From Amycolatopsis pretoriensis (GTDB taxonomy: Bacteria > Actinomycetota > Actinomycetes > Mycobacteriales > Pseudonocardiaceae): a DNA stretch of 64,000 bases. Under the pieces are notes generated by a model. That model did not search any database and was not told the origin of the DNA. It was given only the letters and a program-made list of their open reading frames with translations. The position numbers and the translations under genes were made by a program. Positions 15,505 through 23,363 of this stretch are shown piece after piece. The stretch covers positions 248,001-312,000 of the forward strand of contig NZ_FNUJ01000002.1 in the NCBI RefSeq assembly GCF_900107925.1. The letters run 5' to 3'. How positions within the stretch are numbered: the stretch's first letter is position 1; each line of letters opens with the position of its first letter.

Positions 15505-16947
15505 GTGCCCGACCCATCCACGCCCGCAAGAGAGGCGTCGCCGCGCGCGAACCTCGTCGTCGGGGTCCTCGCGCTCGCGGGCATCACCGTCTCGCTGATG
15601 CAGACGCTGGTCATCCCGCTGATCCCCGCCCTGCCCGGGCTGCTGCACGCCTCCGCGTCCGACGCCACCTGGGCGATCACCGCCACCCTGCTCGCGGGCG
15701 CGGTCGCGACGCCGACCATGGGCCGGCTCGGCGACATGTACGGCAAGCGGCGAATGCTGCTGGTCAGCCTCGGCGCGCTCGTCGTGGGCTCGGCCATCGG
15801 GGCGCTGTCCGACACGCTCGTGCCGATGGTCGCCGGCCGGACGCTGCAGGGCCTGGCCGCCGGCGTCATCCCGCTCGGCATCAGCATCATGCGCGACGAG
15901 CTGCCCGCCGAACGGCTCGGTTCGGCCACGGCGCTGATGAGCGCGTCGCTCGGCGTCGGCGGCGCGCTCGGCCTGCCCGCGGCGGCGCTGCTGGCCGAGA
16001 ACGCCGACTGGCACGTGCTCTTCTGGACCGCGGCCGGCCTCGGCCTGGTCGTCACCGCGCTGGTCGTCGCGCTCGTGCCGGAGTCGCCGGTGCGCACCGG
16101 CGGCCGGTTCGACGTCCTCGGCGCGGTCGGGCTGTCGGTCGCCCTGGTGTGCTTGCTGCTGGCCATTTCGAAGGGCGCCGACTGGGGCTGGGGCAGCGGC
16201 GCCACGCTCGGGCTGGTCGCGGCGGCGGTCGTCGTCCTGCTGCTGTGGGGCCGGTGGGAGCTGCGCACGCCGCGGCCGCTGGTCGACCTGCGGACGAGCG
16301 CGCGGCGCCAGGTCCTGCTGACGAACATCGCCTCGGCGGTGTTCGGCTTCGCGATGTTCGCGATGTCGCTGGTGCTCCCCCAGCTGCTGCAGCTGCCGGC
16401 GGCCACCGGATACGGCCTCGGGAAGTCGATGCTGGTGGTGGGCCTGGTGATGGCGCCGTCGGGGCTGGTGATGATGGCGCTGGCGCCGGTGTCCGCGCGG
16501 ATCACGGCCACGCGCGGCCCGAAGACGACGCTGATGCTCGGCGCGGTGGTCGTCGCCGCCGGGTACGCGCTCGGCATCGTGCTGATGAGCGCGACCTGGC
16601 ACCTGGTGCTGGTGTCGAGCATCATCGGCGCCGGCATCGGGCTCGCCTACGGCGCGATGCCGTCGCTGGTGATGGGCGCGGTGCCGGTGTCGGAGACCGC
16701 GGCGGCGAACAGCCTCAACACGCTGATGCGCTCGATCGGGACGTCGGTGTCCAGCGCGACGGCCGGGTTGATCCTCGCGCGGCTGACCATCCGGTTCGGA
16801 CCGGTGGAACTGCCGTCGCAGAACGGGTTCCGGCTCGTGCTGGGCATGGGCTCGGCCGCGGCGCTCATCGCGCTGGCCGTCGCCGCCTTCCTGCCGCGGC
16901 GCTCGCCGGTGGCGGCAAGTCCGGAACCCGTCGCGGCCGGCCGCTGA
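15505..16947 (+). CDS. MFS transporter, DHA2 (14-helix) drug-efflux type
   Basis: A 480-residue integral membrane transporter with about 14 hydrophobic helices. Family motifs include the helix 2-3 loop GRLGDMYGKRRMLL (motif A) and GALGLPAAALLAENADWHVLFWTAA (motif C region of antiporters). It should export a hydrophobic compound by proton antiport. GGAGG at 15493-15497 precedes the GTG at 15505. It diverges from the CYP105-like gene, and an SDR gene follows by 113 bases. Confidence 0.87.
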   Translation: MPDPSTPAREASPRANLVVGVLALAGITVSLMQTLVIPLIPALPGLLHASASDATWAITATLLAGAVATPTMGRLGDMYGKRRMLLVSLGALVVGSAIGALSDTLVPMVAGRTLQGLAAGVIPLGISIMRDELPAERLGSATALMSASLGVGGALGLPAAALLAENADWHVLFWTAAGLGLVVTALVVALVPESPVRTGGRFDVLGAVGLSVALVCLLLAISKGADWGWGSGATLGLVAAAVVVLLLWGRWELRTPRPLVDLRTSARRQVLLTNIASAVFGFAMFAMSLVLPQLLQLPAATGYGLGKSMLVVGLVMAPSGLVMMALAPVSARITATRGPKTTLMLGAVVVAAGYALGIVLMSATWHLVLVSSIIGAGIGLAYGAMPSLVMGAVPVSETAAANSLNTLMRSIGTSVSSATAGLILARLTIRFGPVELPSQNGFRLVLGMGSAAALIALAVAAFLPRRSPVAASPEPVAAGR

Positions 16948-17060
16948 CCATCGCCCGGACGGGCGGTTCGCGCGCGGTGCGCGTCCGGTCAGCGCCGCGC
17001 GCGAACGTTCGGGTCAGCGCCGAGCCACGACGGCCCGGCACCGACCCGGAGGAGCCGGAC

Positions 17061-17807
17061 ATGACGAAGAACGCTTTGGTGACGGGGGCTTCGCGCGGGA
17101 TCGGCCGCGCGATCGCGCTGCGGCTGGCCGCCGACGGCGCCGTGGTCGCGGTGCACCACGGCGGCAACGAGGTCGCGGCCAAGGAGACGGTGGCCCTGAT
17201 CGAGGCGGCCGGCGGCCAGGCGTTCCCGGTGTACGCCCGGTTCGGCTCGGACGGCGCCGTCGACCGGCTGGCCGACGCGGTCACCTCGGCGTTCGACGGC
17301 CTGGACGTGCTGGTCAGCAACGCGGGCATCGGTTCGCACAGCCGCATCGGCGAGGTGACCGAGGAGGAACTGGACCGGCTGCTGGCGATCAACGTCAAGA
17401 CGCCGATGCTGCTGATCCAGCGGCTGCTGCCGGCGCTGAACGACGGCGGCCGGGTCATCACGGTGGGTTCGATGGCGTCGCGGATCGCGGTGCAGAGCCA
17501 GATCGCTTACACGGTGAGCAAAGCGGCGGTCGAGGCGCTCGCGCCGACGCTGGCCAACGAGCTGGGGCACCGCGGGATCACGGTCAACACGGTCGCGCCG
17601 GGGCCGATCCGGACCGACTTGACCGAGCAGCTGCTGGCGATCCCCGAGGCGGCGGCCGGACTGACCGCGATGACGGCGCTGGGCCGGATCGGCGAGCCGG
17701 AGGACGTGGCGGGGGTGGTCGGGTTCTTGGCGGGACCGGACGGGCGGTGGATCACCGGCCGGACGCTCGACGTTTCGGGTGGGACGTATTTGGGGCCGAT
17801 CGGGTAA
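17061..17807 (+). CDS. Short-chain dehydrogenase/reductase (SDR)
   Basis: A 248-residue classical SDR. The cofactor motif TGASRGIG is at 8-15, NAG at about 87-89, and the catalytic serine (S137 or S140), Y150 and K154 form the S-YxxxK signature (YTVSK). The C-terminus DVSGGTYLGP is as in 3-oxoacyl-ACP reductase-like enzymes. GGAGGAG at 17049-17055 precedes the ATG. The cofactor loop (ARFGS) does not settle NADH versus NADPH. It may share a transcript with the MFS gene. Substrate not identifiable. Confidence 0.87.
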   Translation: MTKNALVTGASRGIGRAIALRLAADGAVVAVHHGGNEVAAKETVALIEAAGGQAFPVYARFGSDGAVDRLADAVTSAFDGLDVLVSNAGIGSHSRIGEVTEEELDRLLAINVKTPMLLIQRLLPALNDGGRVITVGSMASRIAVQSQIAYTVSKAAVEALAPTLANELGHRGITVNTVAPGPIRTDLTEQLLAIPEAAAGLTAMTALGRIGEPEDVAGVVGFLAGPDGRWITGRTLDVSGGTYLGPIG

Positions 17808-17957
17808 GGCGGGGGCGGCCGGGGTGCGCGGTGGATGGCTCGGCGGCAAGCCGCCTCCTTGTTGGCCGAGGTCGGGGTCGGGCGGCCACTCGGGCGGTTC
17901 GGTGGCAAGGCGCCCGCTTGCTGGTTGAAGCCGGGCCGGCGGCGCGATCGTGGCCCG

Positions 17958-18209
17958 TCAGGAGCGGGCGGCCACCCCGTCGAGGTGCAGCACTCCCTCG
18001 GTGTGGTGCGCGGCGACGAACTCGGGCCCCTTGGTCACCAAGCGGGCGATCGCCGTCGCGTGGCCGTGGCCGAGGCTGTGCTCGGTCTTCAGCCACGCGA
18101 CCACGTCGCCGTGCTTCGTGAGGTTCTTCTCCGCCGCGAGGTCGAGGAAGGCGCGCGGGGTGATGCCGGTCTGCTGCTCGGCGTTGTCGAGGTAGGCCTG
18201 AAAAGACAT
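17958..18209 (-). CDS. DUF4287 domain protein
   Basis: A small 83-residue cytoplasmic protein matching the DUF4287 pattern (MSFQAYLDNAEQQTGITPRA, NLTKHGDVVAWLKTEHSLGHGHATAIARLV). The helical fold has no catalytic motif visible. The ATG at 18209 is followed directly by the conserved start of the domain. The function of the family is unknown. It is on the same strand as the methyltransferase gene upstream, 77 bases away. Confidence 0.82.
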   Translation of the reverse strand: MSFQAYLDNAEQQTGITPRAFLDLAAEKNLTKHGDVVAWLKTEHSLGHGHATAIARLVTKGPEFVAAHHTEGVLHLDGVAARS

Positions 18210-18286
18210 AGGTGACTCCCAGTTCGAACCGAAGCTTCTTCGGCATCTTGTGCTTGGCACCAAGATGTCACCGACAACTTTTCTTG

Positions 18287-19069
18287 TCAAGCCTTCGAGG
18301 CAGCCACTGCTAACGTCGTGTACGACAGCGTGAAACCACCACCGAGAGCGTCGATGGCCGCACCGACCCCGGCGAGGACGTCGGCCAGCGCGTCCGGCGG
18401 AAGGCGAGTCAGGCCGCCGGTCGTCGGCAGGAGGTCGAGCCACTCGTCGCGGGTGTAGGTCCGTTCCCACGCGAACGACCACCGCTCGGGCGCACCGAAG
18501 CCACCCGAGTCCCGGATGCCGTCGGCGAACTTGGCGAACATGACGTCGTAGAGCTCGGCAGCGGTCCTCGACTCCCCCGCGAACGGCGAGTCGGGCAGCA
18601 CTCGCCGGATGCCGGCGGCGAGGGCGTCCGCGACCGGGGCCGGCGGCTGGAACACGTGCGCGAACACGGCAAGCAGGCCGCCGGGCCGCAGCACGCCGGC
18701 CGCCTTGACCGCACCGGCGACGGGGTCGACCCAGTGCCAGGCCTGCCCCGCGACGACAGCGTCGAAGGTCCGCCCCGCACTGTCCCAATCCTCGAACTTC
18801 GCGACCTCGACGTCGACACCGGTGTCGCGAGCGAACGCGGCCATCCGCGGATCGGGATCGACACCGAGCACCCGACAGCCGGCGGCCCGGAACTGCCGAG
18901 CCTCGATCCCGGTGCCACAACCGACGTCCAGGAAGTCATGACCAGGGCTTTCGGCGACAACGCGAGCAACGAGTTCAGCGGGATACTCAGGCCGTGCGCG
19001 GTCATAGCGCACGGCGTCGACACCAAAGGATTCAGCGAAGTGACGGGCTTCATGAGGCTGAGTGGGCAT
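18287..19069 (-). CDS. Class I SAM-dependent methyltransferase
   Basis: A 260-residue methyltransferase. Motif I is FLDVGCGTGIEARQF (about 45-60), with the acidic residue of motif II in LGVDPDPRM, and WHWVDPVAGAVKAAGVLRPGG follows. N-terminal FGVDAVRYDRARPEYP is typical of UbiE/COQ5-like small-molecule methyltransferases. Substrate unknown. The start codon lies inside one of two operators bound presumably by the divergent TetR regulator, and the -10 element is 7 bases before ATG, so the mRNA is probably leaderless. Confidence 0.85.
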   Translation of the reverse strand: MPTQPHEARHFAESFGVDAVRYDRARPEYPAELVARVVAESPGHDFLDVGCGTGIEARQFRAAGCRVLGVDPDPRMAAFARDTGVDVEVAKFEDWDSAGRTFDAVVAGQAWHWVDPVAGAVKAAGVLRPGGLLAVFAHVFQPPAPVADALAAGIRRVLPDSPFAGESRTAAELYDVMFAKFADGIRDSGGFGAPERWSFAWERTYTRDEWLDLLPTTGGLTRLPPDALADVLAGVGAAIDALGGGFTLSYTTLAVAASKA

Positions 19070-19105
19070 GCGCCCAGTCTAATGGGCAAGCGCCCACTAG
19101 GACAA
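19063..19105 (-). promoter_or_regulatory. Twin TetR operators and leaderless promoter
   Basis: Two 14-base palindromes of form TGGGCANGCGCCCA lie at 19063-19076 and 19083-19096, with centres 20 bases apart. Reading leftward, -35 TTGTCC (19105-19100), an 18-base spacer containing the second palindrome, and -10 TAGACT (19081-19076) lead to transcription starting at about the ATG (19069). The first palindrome covers that ATG. Repressor binding would block both promoter elements. Confidence 0.75.
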
Positions 19106-19146
19106 CCGCCCGAGCGTTCGCGCCGGGCGTAACGGAGAATGAAGCC

Positions 19147-19746
19147 ATGCCGACCGGGGTCCACTTGCGCGACGTACGCACGCAGCTGTTCCAGGCAGCG
19201 GAGCGAGTCTTGCTCCGCGAGGGCCCGAACGCCCTGACAAGCCGAGCGGTGACGGCGGAAGCAGACGTGGCAAAAGGCGTACTACACCGCCACTTCACAG
19301 ACTTCGACGAGTTCCTGGCAGAGCTGGTGAAGGAGCGAATAGCCCGCCTGACAGACCAGTCAGCGATCCTGGAGGCCTCAGCAGGCACCCAAACAGTGAC
19401 GTCAAACCTGACGGACGCGCTGACCGAGCTGTTCGACCCGGTCTCAATAGCCCTGACAAGCCTGATCTTCTTCCGCGACGAGCTGAGGACACGCCTACGC
19501 AGCCAAGGAGACGACCTCCCGTTCCTGACCGAGGCAAGGGAGATGCTGTCGACCTACCTCAAGGCAGAGCGAGCGCAAGGCCGCATAGCAGCAGACGCAA
19601 ACGTGGATTCCCTTGCCCTGTCCCTGATCGGAGCAAGCCACCTACTGTTCGCAGGCCGCAAGAAGCACACACTCCCAGACCCAGCAGAGCTCGAAAAACT
19701 GGTGAGCACAGTGACAGCAGACGCAGTACAACGAAGACTTCTTTAG
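19147..19746 (+). CDS. TetR family transcriptional regulator
   Basis: A 199-residue TetR protein: helix-turn-helix ALTSRAVTAEADVAKGVLHRHF at about residues 30-52, followed by an all-helical ligand domain. It diverges from the methyltransferase gene across a 77-base region with two matched palindromes, so it very likely represses both. Codon choice is unusual for this window: many A-ending codons (GCA, ACA, CAA, ATA), which continues in the flanking DNA. ATG 19147 follows a weak GGAG. Confidence 0.87.
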   Translation: MPTGVHLRDVRTQLFQAAERVLLREGPNALTSRAVTAEADVAKGVLHRHFTDFDEFLAELVKERIARLTDQSAILEASAGTQTVTSNLTDALTELFDPVSIALTSLIFFRDELRTRLRSQGDDLPFLTEAREMLSTYLKAERAQGRIAADANVDSLALSLIGASHLLFAGRKKHTLPDPAELEKLVSTVTADAVQRRLL

Positions 19747-19862
19747 AAGTCCACTAAGGACAAACAGCCAGCCGGAAAGAGAACCGGACCACAAGCGGGG
19801 GTCCGGGGGCTTGCCCCCGGCGGGGGTGTGGGGGCTCGGCCCCCACAAGACACAGAATGAGA

Positions 19863-19897
19863 GAGCCCCCGTTCGCGTGTTCCGCGAACAGGGGCTC
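19863..19897 (-). terminator. Terminator downstream of the tRNA-Val genes
   Basis: Inverted repeat with 15-base arms and one mismatch (GAGCCCC-C-GTTCGCG against CGCGAAC-A-GGGGCTC, loop TGTTC), 12 bases past the 3' end of tRNA-Val(CAC) in the direction of transcription, followed by a pyrimidine-rich stretch. Confidence 0.7.
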
Positions 19898-19908
19898 CCC
19901 CGATCGAA

Positions 19909-19980
19909 TGGGCGATACTGGGATCGAACCAGTGACCTCTTCGGTGTGAACGAAGCGCTCTCCCCCTGAGCTAATCGCCC
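19909..19980 (-). tRNA. tRNA-Val (CAC)
   Basis: Full 72-base cloverleaf on the minus strand: acceptor GGGCGAT/ATCGCCC, D arm GCTC/GAGC, anticodon arm CTTCG-TTCACAC-CGAAG giving anticodon CAC (reads GTG, valine), T arm ACTGG-TTCGATC-CCAGT, discriminator A. CCA is not encoded. It lies 42 bases downstream of tRNA-Val(GAC). Confidence 0.95.
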
Positions 19981-20022
19981 GTGTGTACGAACTTCCACGA
20001 GGTCCCGGGGGTGGGCTCGTGG

Positions 20023-20094
20023 TGCGCGATACTGGGATTGAACCAGTGACCTCTTCCGTGTCAGGGAAGCGCTCTCCCGCTGAGCTAATCGCGC
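20023..20094 (-). tRNA. tRNA-Val (GAC)
   Basis: Full cloverleaf: acceptor GCGCGAT/ATCGCGC, D arm GCTC/GAGC, anticodon arm CTTCC-CTGACAC-GGAAG giving anticodon GAC (reads GTC and GTT, valine), T arm ACTGG-TTCAATC-CCAGT, discriminator A. Unlike its neighbour, the 3' CCA is encoded (20022-20020). Confidence 0.95.
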
Positions 20095-20118
20095 GCTGCG
20101 GAACTCCGTACTTGCTGA

Positions 20119-20146
20119 AGCATATCGGACGGTTTCGGAGCGTCAG
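20119..20146 (-). promoter_or_regulatory. Probable promoter of the tRNA-Val pair
   Basis: Reading leftward, CTGACG (20146-20141) and TATGCT (20124-20119) are spaced by 16 bases and lie about 25 bases before tRNA-Val(GAC). Both resemble vegetative -35 and -10 elements. Confidence 0.5.
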
Positions 20147-20276
20147 CAGGGGGTCCCCTGTGACGGCGCGCACGCCGGAAACCGCCGTGACACGAAGGCG
20201 ACGGAACGGGCAGACTGCAAGGAGACCGCTCGCCGACGCCTGCGGCCGCGCCCCGATCAGGAGAGCTCTCGCCCCG

Positions 20277-21725
20277 ATGACCGACACCGTGTCCACTCCG
20301 CCCGCCGACCTGGATCGCGCTCCGGTGCGCCCGGGGCTCCTCATCGGGGTCTTGGTGCTGTCCGCGTTCGTGATGATCCTGAACGAGACGATCCTGAGCG
20401 TCGCGCTGCGTGACCTGACCGTCGACCTGCGGGTGCCGACGACGACCGTGCAGTGGCTGACCAGCGGGTTCCTGCTGACGATGGCCGTGGTCATCCCGAC
20501 GACGGGGTTCCTGCTGGAGCGGTTCTCGCCGCGGCAGGTGTTCCTGTTCTCGCTGTCGGCGTTCAGCCTGGGGACGTTGCTGTGCGCGCTCGCGCCCGGT
20601 TTCGGGATGTTGATGGCGGGGCGCGTGGTGCAGGCGTGCGGCACGGCGGTGATGCTGCCGTTGCTGATGACGACGGTGATGCGGCTGGTGCCGCCGGAGC
20701 GGCGCGGCGCGACGATGGGGACGATCACGATCGTCATCGCGGTGGCGCCGGCGATCGGGCCGACGATCGGTGGCGCGGTGCTGTCGGGGCTGGGCTGGCG
20801 GTGGATGTTCTGGATCGTGCTGCCGCTGTCGGTGGCGGCGCTGGTGACCGGCGCGTTGCAGCTGCGGCTGGACAGCGAGACGCGGCGGGTGCCGCTGGAC
20901 GTGCCGTCGGTGCTGCTGTCGGCGGTCGGGTTCGGCGGGGTGCTGTACGGGTTGTCGTCGAGCGGCGAGCAGGCCGGGGCGGAGCCGCCGGTGCCGGCGT
21001 GGGTGCCGATCGTGGTGGGCGTGGTCGCGCTGGTGGTGTTCACGTGGCGGCAGCTGCGGCTGCAGCGGCGTGACCGGGCGCTGCTGGACCTGCGGCCGTT
21101 CACGCACCGGAGTTTCGTGGTGGCGCTGGTGCTGACGGCGCTGCTGTTCGTGTGCCTGATCGGCGCGGCGGCGATCCTGCTGCCGTTGTACCTGCAGACG
21201 GTGCTGCACACGAGCACGTTCGTGAGCGGCCTGGCGGTGCTGCCGGGCGGGCTGGTGCTGGGGCTGCTGGGCCGGCCGGTGGGGGCGCTGTTCGACAAGG
21301 TCGGCGCGCGCCCGCTGGTGATCCCGGGCGCGGCGGCGATGGCGGTGTCGCTGTGGCTGTTCACGACGCTGGGGCCGGCTTCGCCGCTGATCGCGGTGAT
21401 CGGGATCCACGTGCTGCTGATGGCCGGGCTGGGGCTGATGATGACGCCGCTGTTCACGGAGTCGCTGGGTGTGCTGCCGGACCACCTGTACTCGCACGGG
21501 AGCGCGATCCTGTCGACGCTGCAGCAGGTGGCGGGCGCCTTGGGGACGGCGGTGTTCGTGAGCGTGGCGACGGTGTGGAGTGCGGACGCGGCGGCCACCG
21601 GGCCGGACGCTTCGGGGCTGCGGGCCGCGTTCGTGGTGGCCGGGGTGGTCGGGTTGCTGGCCTTCGCGGGGACCTGGTTCATCCGGAAGTCGGCGCCGGG
21701 AACGAAGGCGGCTTCGCACCACTGA
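20277..21725 (+). CDS. MFS multidrug exporter, DHA2/EmrB-QacA type
   Basis: A 482-residue, 14-helix MFS protein. Recognisable features are LNETILSVALRDL in helix 1 (motif D1 region), AVAPAIGPTIGGAVLSGLGWRWMFW (antiporter motif C in helix 5) and FDKVGARPLV (motif A-like in the second half). It should expel drugs or metabolites by proton antiport. ATG 20277 is chosen because the upstream open frame runs through the tRNA gene. No regulator is directly attached. A terminator hairpin follows. Confidence 0.87.
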   Translation: MTDTVSTPPADLDRAPVRPGLLIGVLVLSAFVMILNETILSVALRDLTVDLRVPTTTVQWLTSGFLLTMAVVIPTTGFLLERFSPRQVFLFSLSAFSLGTLLCALAPGFGMLMAGRVVQACGTAVMLPLLMTTVMRLVPPERRGATMGTITIVIAVAPAIGPTIGGAVLSGLGWRWMFWIVLPLSVAALVTGALQLRLDSETRRVPLDVPSVLLSAVGFGGVLYGLSSSGEQAGAEPPVPAWVPIVVGVVALVVFTWRQLRLQRRDRALLDLRPFTHRSFVVALVLTALLFVCLIGAAAILLPLYLQTVLHTSTFVSGLAVLPGGLVLGLLGRPVGALFDKVGARPLVIPGAAAMAVSLWLFTTLGPASPLIAVIGIHVLLMAGLGLMMTPLFTESLGVLPDHLYSHGSAILSTLQQVAGALGTAVFVSVATVWSADAAATGPDASGLRAAFVVAGVVGLLAFAGTWFIRKSAPGTKAASHH

Positions 21726-21755
21726 CGGTCGGGGGCCGTCCACTGAGGACAAAAG

Positions 21756-21807
21756 TCCCGCTTCCGCTCAGCGAAGGCTGGGGGGAGACCTGCGAGCGGA
21801 AGCGGGA
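21756..21807. terminator. Hairpin between MFS gene and convergent marR-like gene
   Basis: Perfect 14-base arms TCCCGCTTCCGCTC (21756-21769) and its inverse (21794-21807), with a 24-base loop, 30 bases after the MFS stop. A bidirectional terminator is likely. The rest of 21726-21966 shows no gene. Confidence 0.65.
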
Positions 21808-21966
21808 GTTCGAGGCCGGTACGGGGGTCGCCTCGCGGCGAGTGGCGCTACACGGCTCCAGCCGGACTGGCACTCCGTGAAGGCATTGGGTGAGGCCCGG
21901 GGACTCCTCCGTACCGACACCCGGTACAACGCCCCACCCGCGCAGGTGTTCCCGACGTGACCGGGC

Positions 21967-22374
21967 TCATGCCAGCATCCGCCCCAGCAGCACACCGAGC
22001 CGGTTGCGGTCCGCCGCGCTCAGCCCGGACGTCAGCGGGGCCATCGCCCGCGCCGCCTCCGCCGTCAGTTCGCGGGCCAGCTCCACCCCCGCCGGGGTCA
22101 AGCTGACGCGGACCGAACGCCCGTCGTCCCGGCTGGCTTCCCGGAGCACCAGGCCCCGGCGGACCGCCCGGTCGACCAACCCGCTCACCGACGACCGGTC
22201 CAGGCCCAGGTGCGTCGCCAGCTCCGCCATCTTCGGCGTGCGGTCGCGCAGGATGCCCAGGACCCGCAGCTGCGTCAGGGAAAGCTCGTGCGCCGCCGCC
22301 ACCTGGCTCAGGTGCGCCATCACCGCGAAAGACACCTGGGCGAGGTTGTCGAGCACCTCGTCGGGTTCGGTCAT
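21967..22374 (-). CDS. MarR family transcriptional regulator
   Basis: A 135-residue winged-helix regulator: LSLTQLRVLGILRDRTPKMAELATHLGLDRSSVSGLVDRAVRRG holds the recognition helix, and DDGRSVRVSLTPAG is the wing. It diverges from an MDR oxidoreductase gene, with a palindromic operator in between, so it is probably autoregulated and controls that enzyme. No cysteine near the N-terminus, so redox sensing of OhrR type is unlikely. Confidence 0.88.
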   Translation of the reverse strand: MTEPDEVLDNLAQVSFAVMAHLSQVAAAHELSLTQLRVLGILRDRTPKMAELATHLGLDRSSVSGLVDRAVRRGLVLREASRDDGRSVRVSLTPAGVELARELTAEAARAMAPLTSGLSAADRNRLGVLLGRMLA

Positions 22375-22395
22375 GCCGTCGAGACTACCTTGAAC

Positions 22396-22436
22396 TAGTT
22401 GGCAATGCCATCTAAAGTAGTGGGCATTACCAACTA
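22396..22436. promoter_or_regulatory. Operator of the MarR-type regulator
   Basis: A long inverted repeat, TAGTTGG-c-AATGCC (22396-22409) against GGCATT-a-CCAACTA (22423-22436), with a single mismatched pair, fills the divergent promoter and ends 12 bases before the GTG of the oxidoreductase gene. The left arm also contains the nested near-palindrome TGGCAATGCCA. Regulator binding would cover both promoters. Confidence 0.7.
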
Positions 22437-22448
22437 AAAGGAGTCGTC

Positions 22449-23363
22449 GTGCGCGCAGCTGTCGTCATCGAGTTCGGTACTCCGCCCACCTGCCGGGACT
22501 TCCCCGATCCCCGGCCCCGCACCGAAGACGAGGTCGTCGTCGACGTCCTCGCCGCCGGGCTGCACCCCCGCGTCCGCTCCCAAGCCGGCGGCACGCACTA
22601 CACCGGAAAGGGTGAACTTCCGCTCGTCCCCGGCATCGACGGCGTCGGCCGGGCCCCCGACGGCACCCTGCGGTACTTCGTCCTCCCCGACACCTCGCTG
22701 GGCTCGATGGCCGAACGGACGGTCATCGACACCCGACGCAGCGTCGTCCTGCCCGCGGACGCCGACCCCGTCACCGTGGCCGCCGGCATGAACCCGGCGA
22801 TGTCCGCGTGGATCGCCCTGCGCCGGCGGATCGAGTTCGCCGCCGGGCAGGACGTCCTCGTGCTCGGCGCGACCGGGAACGCCGGCCGGCTCGCCGTGCA
22901 GGTCGCGAAGCACCTCGGCGCGGGCCGGGTGATCGCCGCCGGCCGCGACCCCGAAAAGCTCGCCGAGGTCGAGGCGGACGACACCCGAACCTTCGACGAA
23001 CTGGGCAAAGCCGCCGACGTCGACGTCGTCCTCGACTACGTCTGGGGCCCGCCGACCACCGAAGCCCTGCGCACGATCGTCACCGAGCGCGCCGACCGGG
23101 GCCGCCCGCTGACGTGGATCGAGATCGGCTCGATCGCCGGGCCGACGATCGAACTCCCCTCGGCCGCGCTCCGGGCGGCGCGCCTGCAGCTCGTCGGCAG
23201 CGGGCAGGGCTCGGTGCCCACCAGGGACATCGTCGCCGAGCTGGGCGGGCTCATCAGCGAAATCCGGAGCTTCCGGATCGACGCGCACCCGGTGCCCCTC
23301 CAGGACGTCGACCACGCCTGGCGGGACACCGGGACCACTCAGCGCGTCGTCGTCACTCCTTGA
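22449..23363 (+). CDS. MDR family zinc-type alcohol dehydrogenase/quinone oxidoreductase
   Basis: A 304-residue oxidoreductase with an N-terminal GroES-like domain (DEVVVDVLAAGLHPRVRSQAGG) and a Rossmann fold (DVLVLGATGNAGRLAVQVAKHLGAG, about 137-161). The zinc-binding cysteines are absent. It is divergently arranged with a MarR regulator, as is common for actinomycete quinone reductases. The stop overlaps the convergent S9-peptidase gene by 11 bases. The GTG at 22449 has GGAG 7 bases before it. Confidence 0.85.
   Translation: MRAAVVIEFGTPPTCRDFPDPRPRTEDEVVVDVLAAGLHPRVRSQAGGTHYTGKGELPLVPGIDGVGRAPDGTLRYFVLPDTSLGSMAERTVIDTRRSVVLPADADPVTVAAGMNPAMSAWIALRRRIEFAAGQDVLVLGATGNAGRLAVQVAKHLGAGRVIAAGRDPEKLAEVEADDTRTFDELGKAADVDVVLDYVWGPPTTEALRTIVTERADRGRPLTWIEIGSIAGPTIELPSAALRAARLQLVGSGQGSVPTRDIVAELGGLISEIRSFRIDAHPVPLQDVDHAWRDTGTTQRVVVTP

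Noticed and set aside
14197..17807. A small natural-product gene cluster (P450, MFS, SDR)
   Set aside because: No core synthase, peptide precursor or tailoring set is present; the three genes may simply be neighbours.
19909..20094. tRNA-Val locus as an integration site for a mobile element
   Set aside because: No integrase gene and no repeat of the tRNA 3' end was seen in the flanking sequence.
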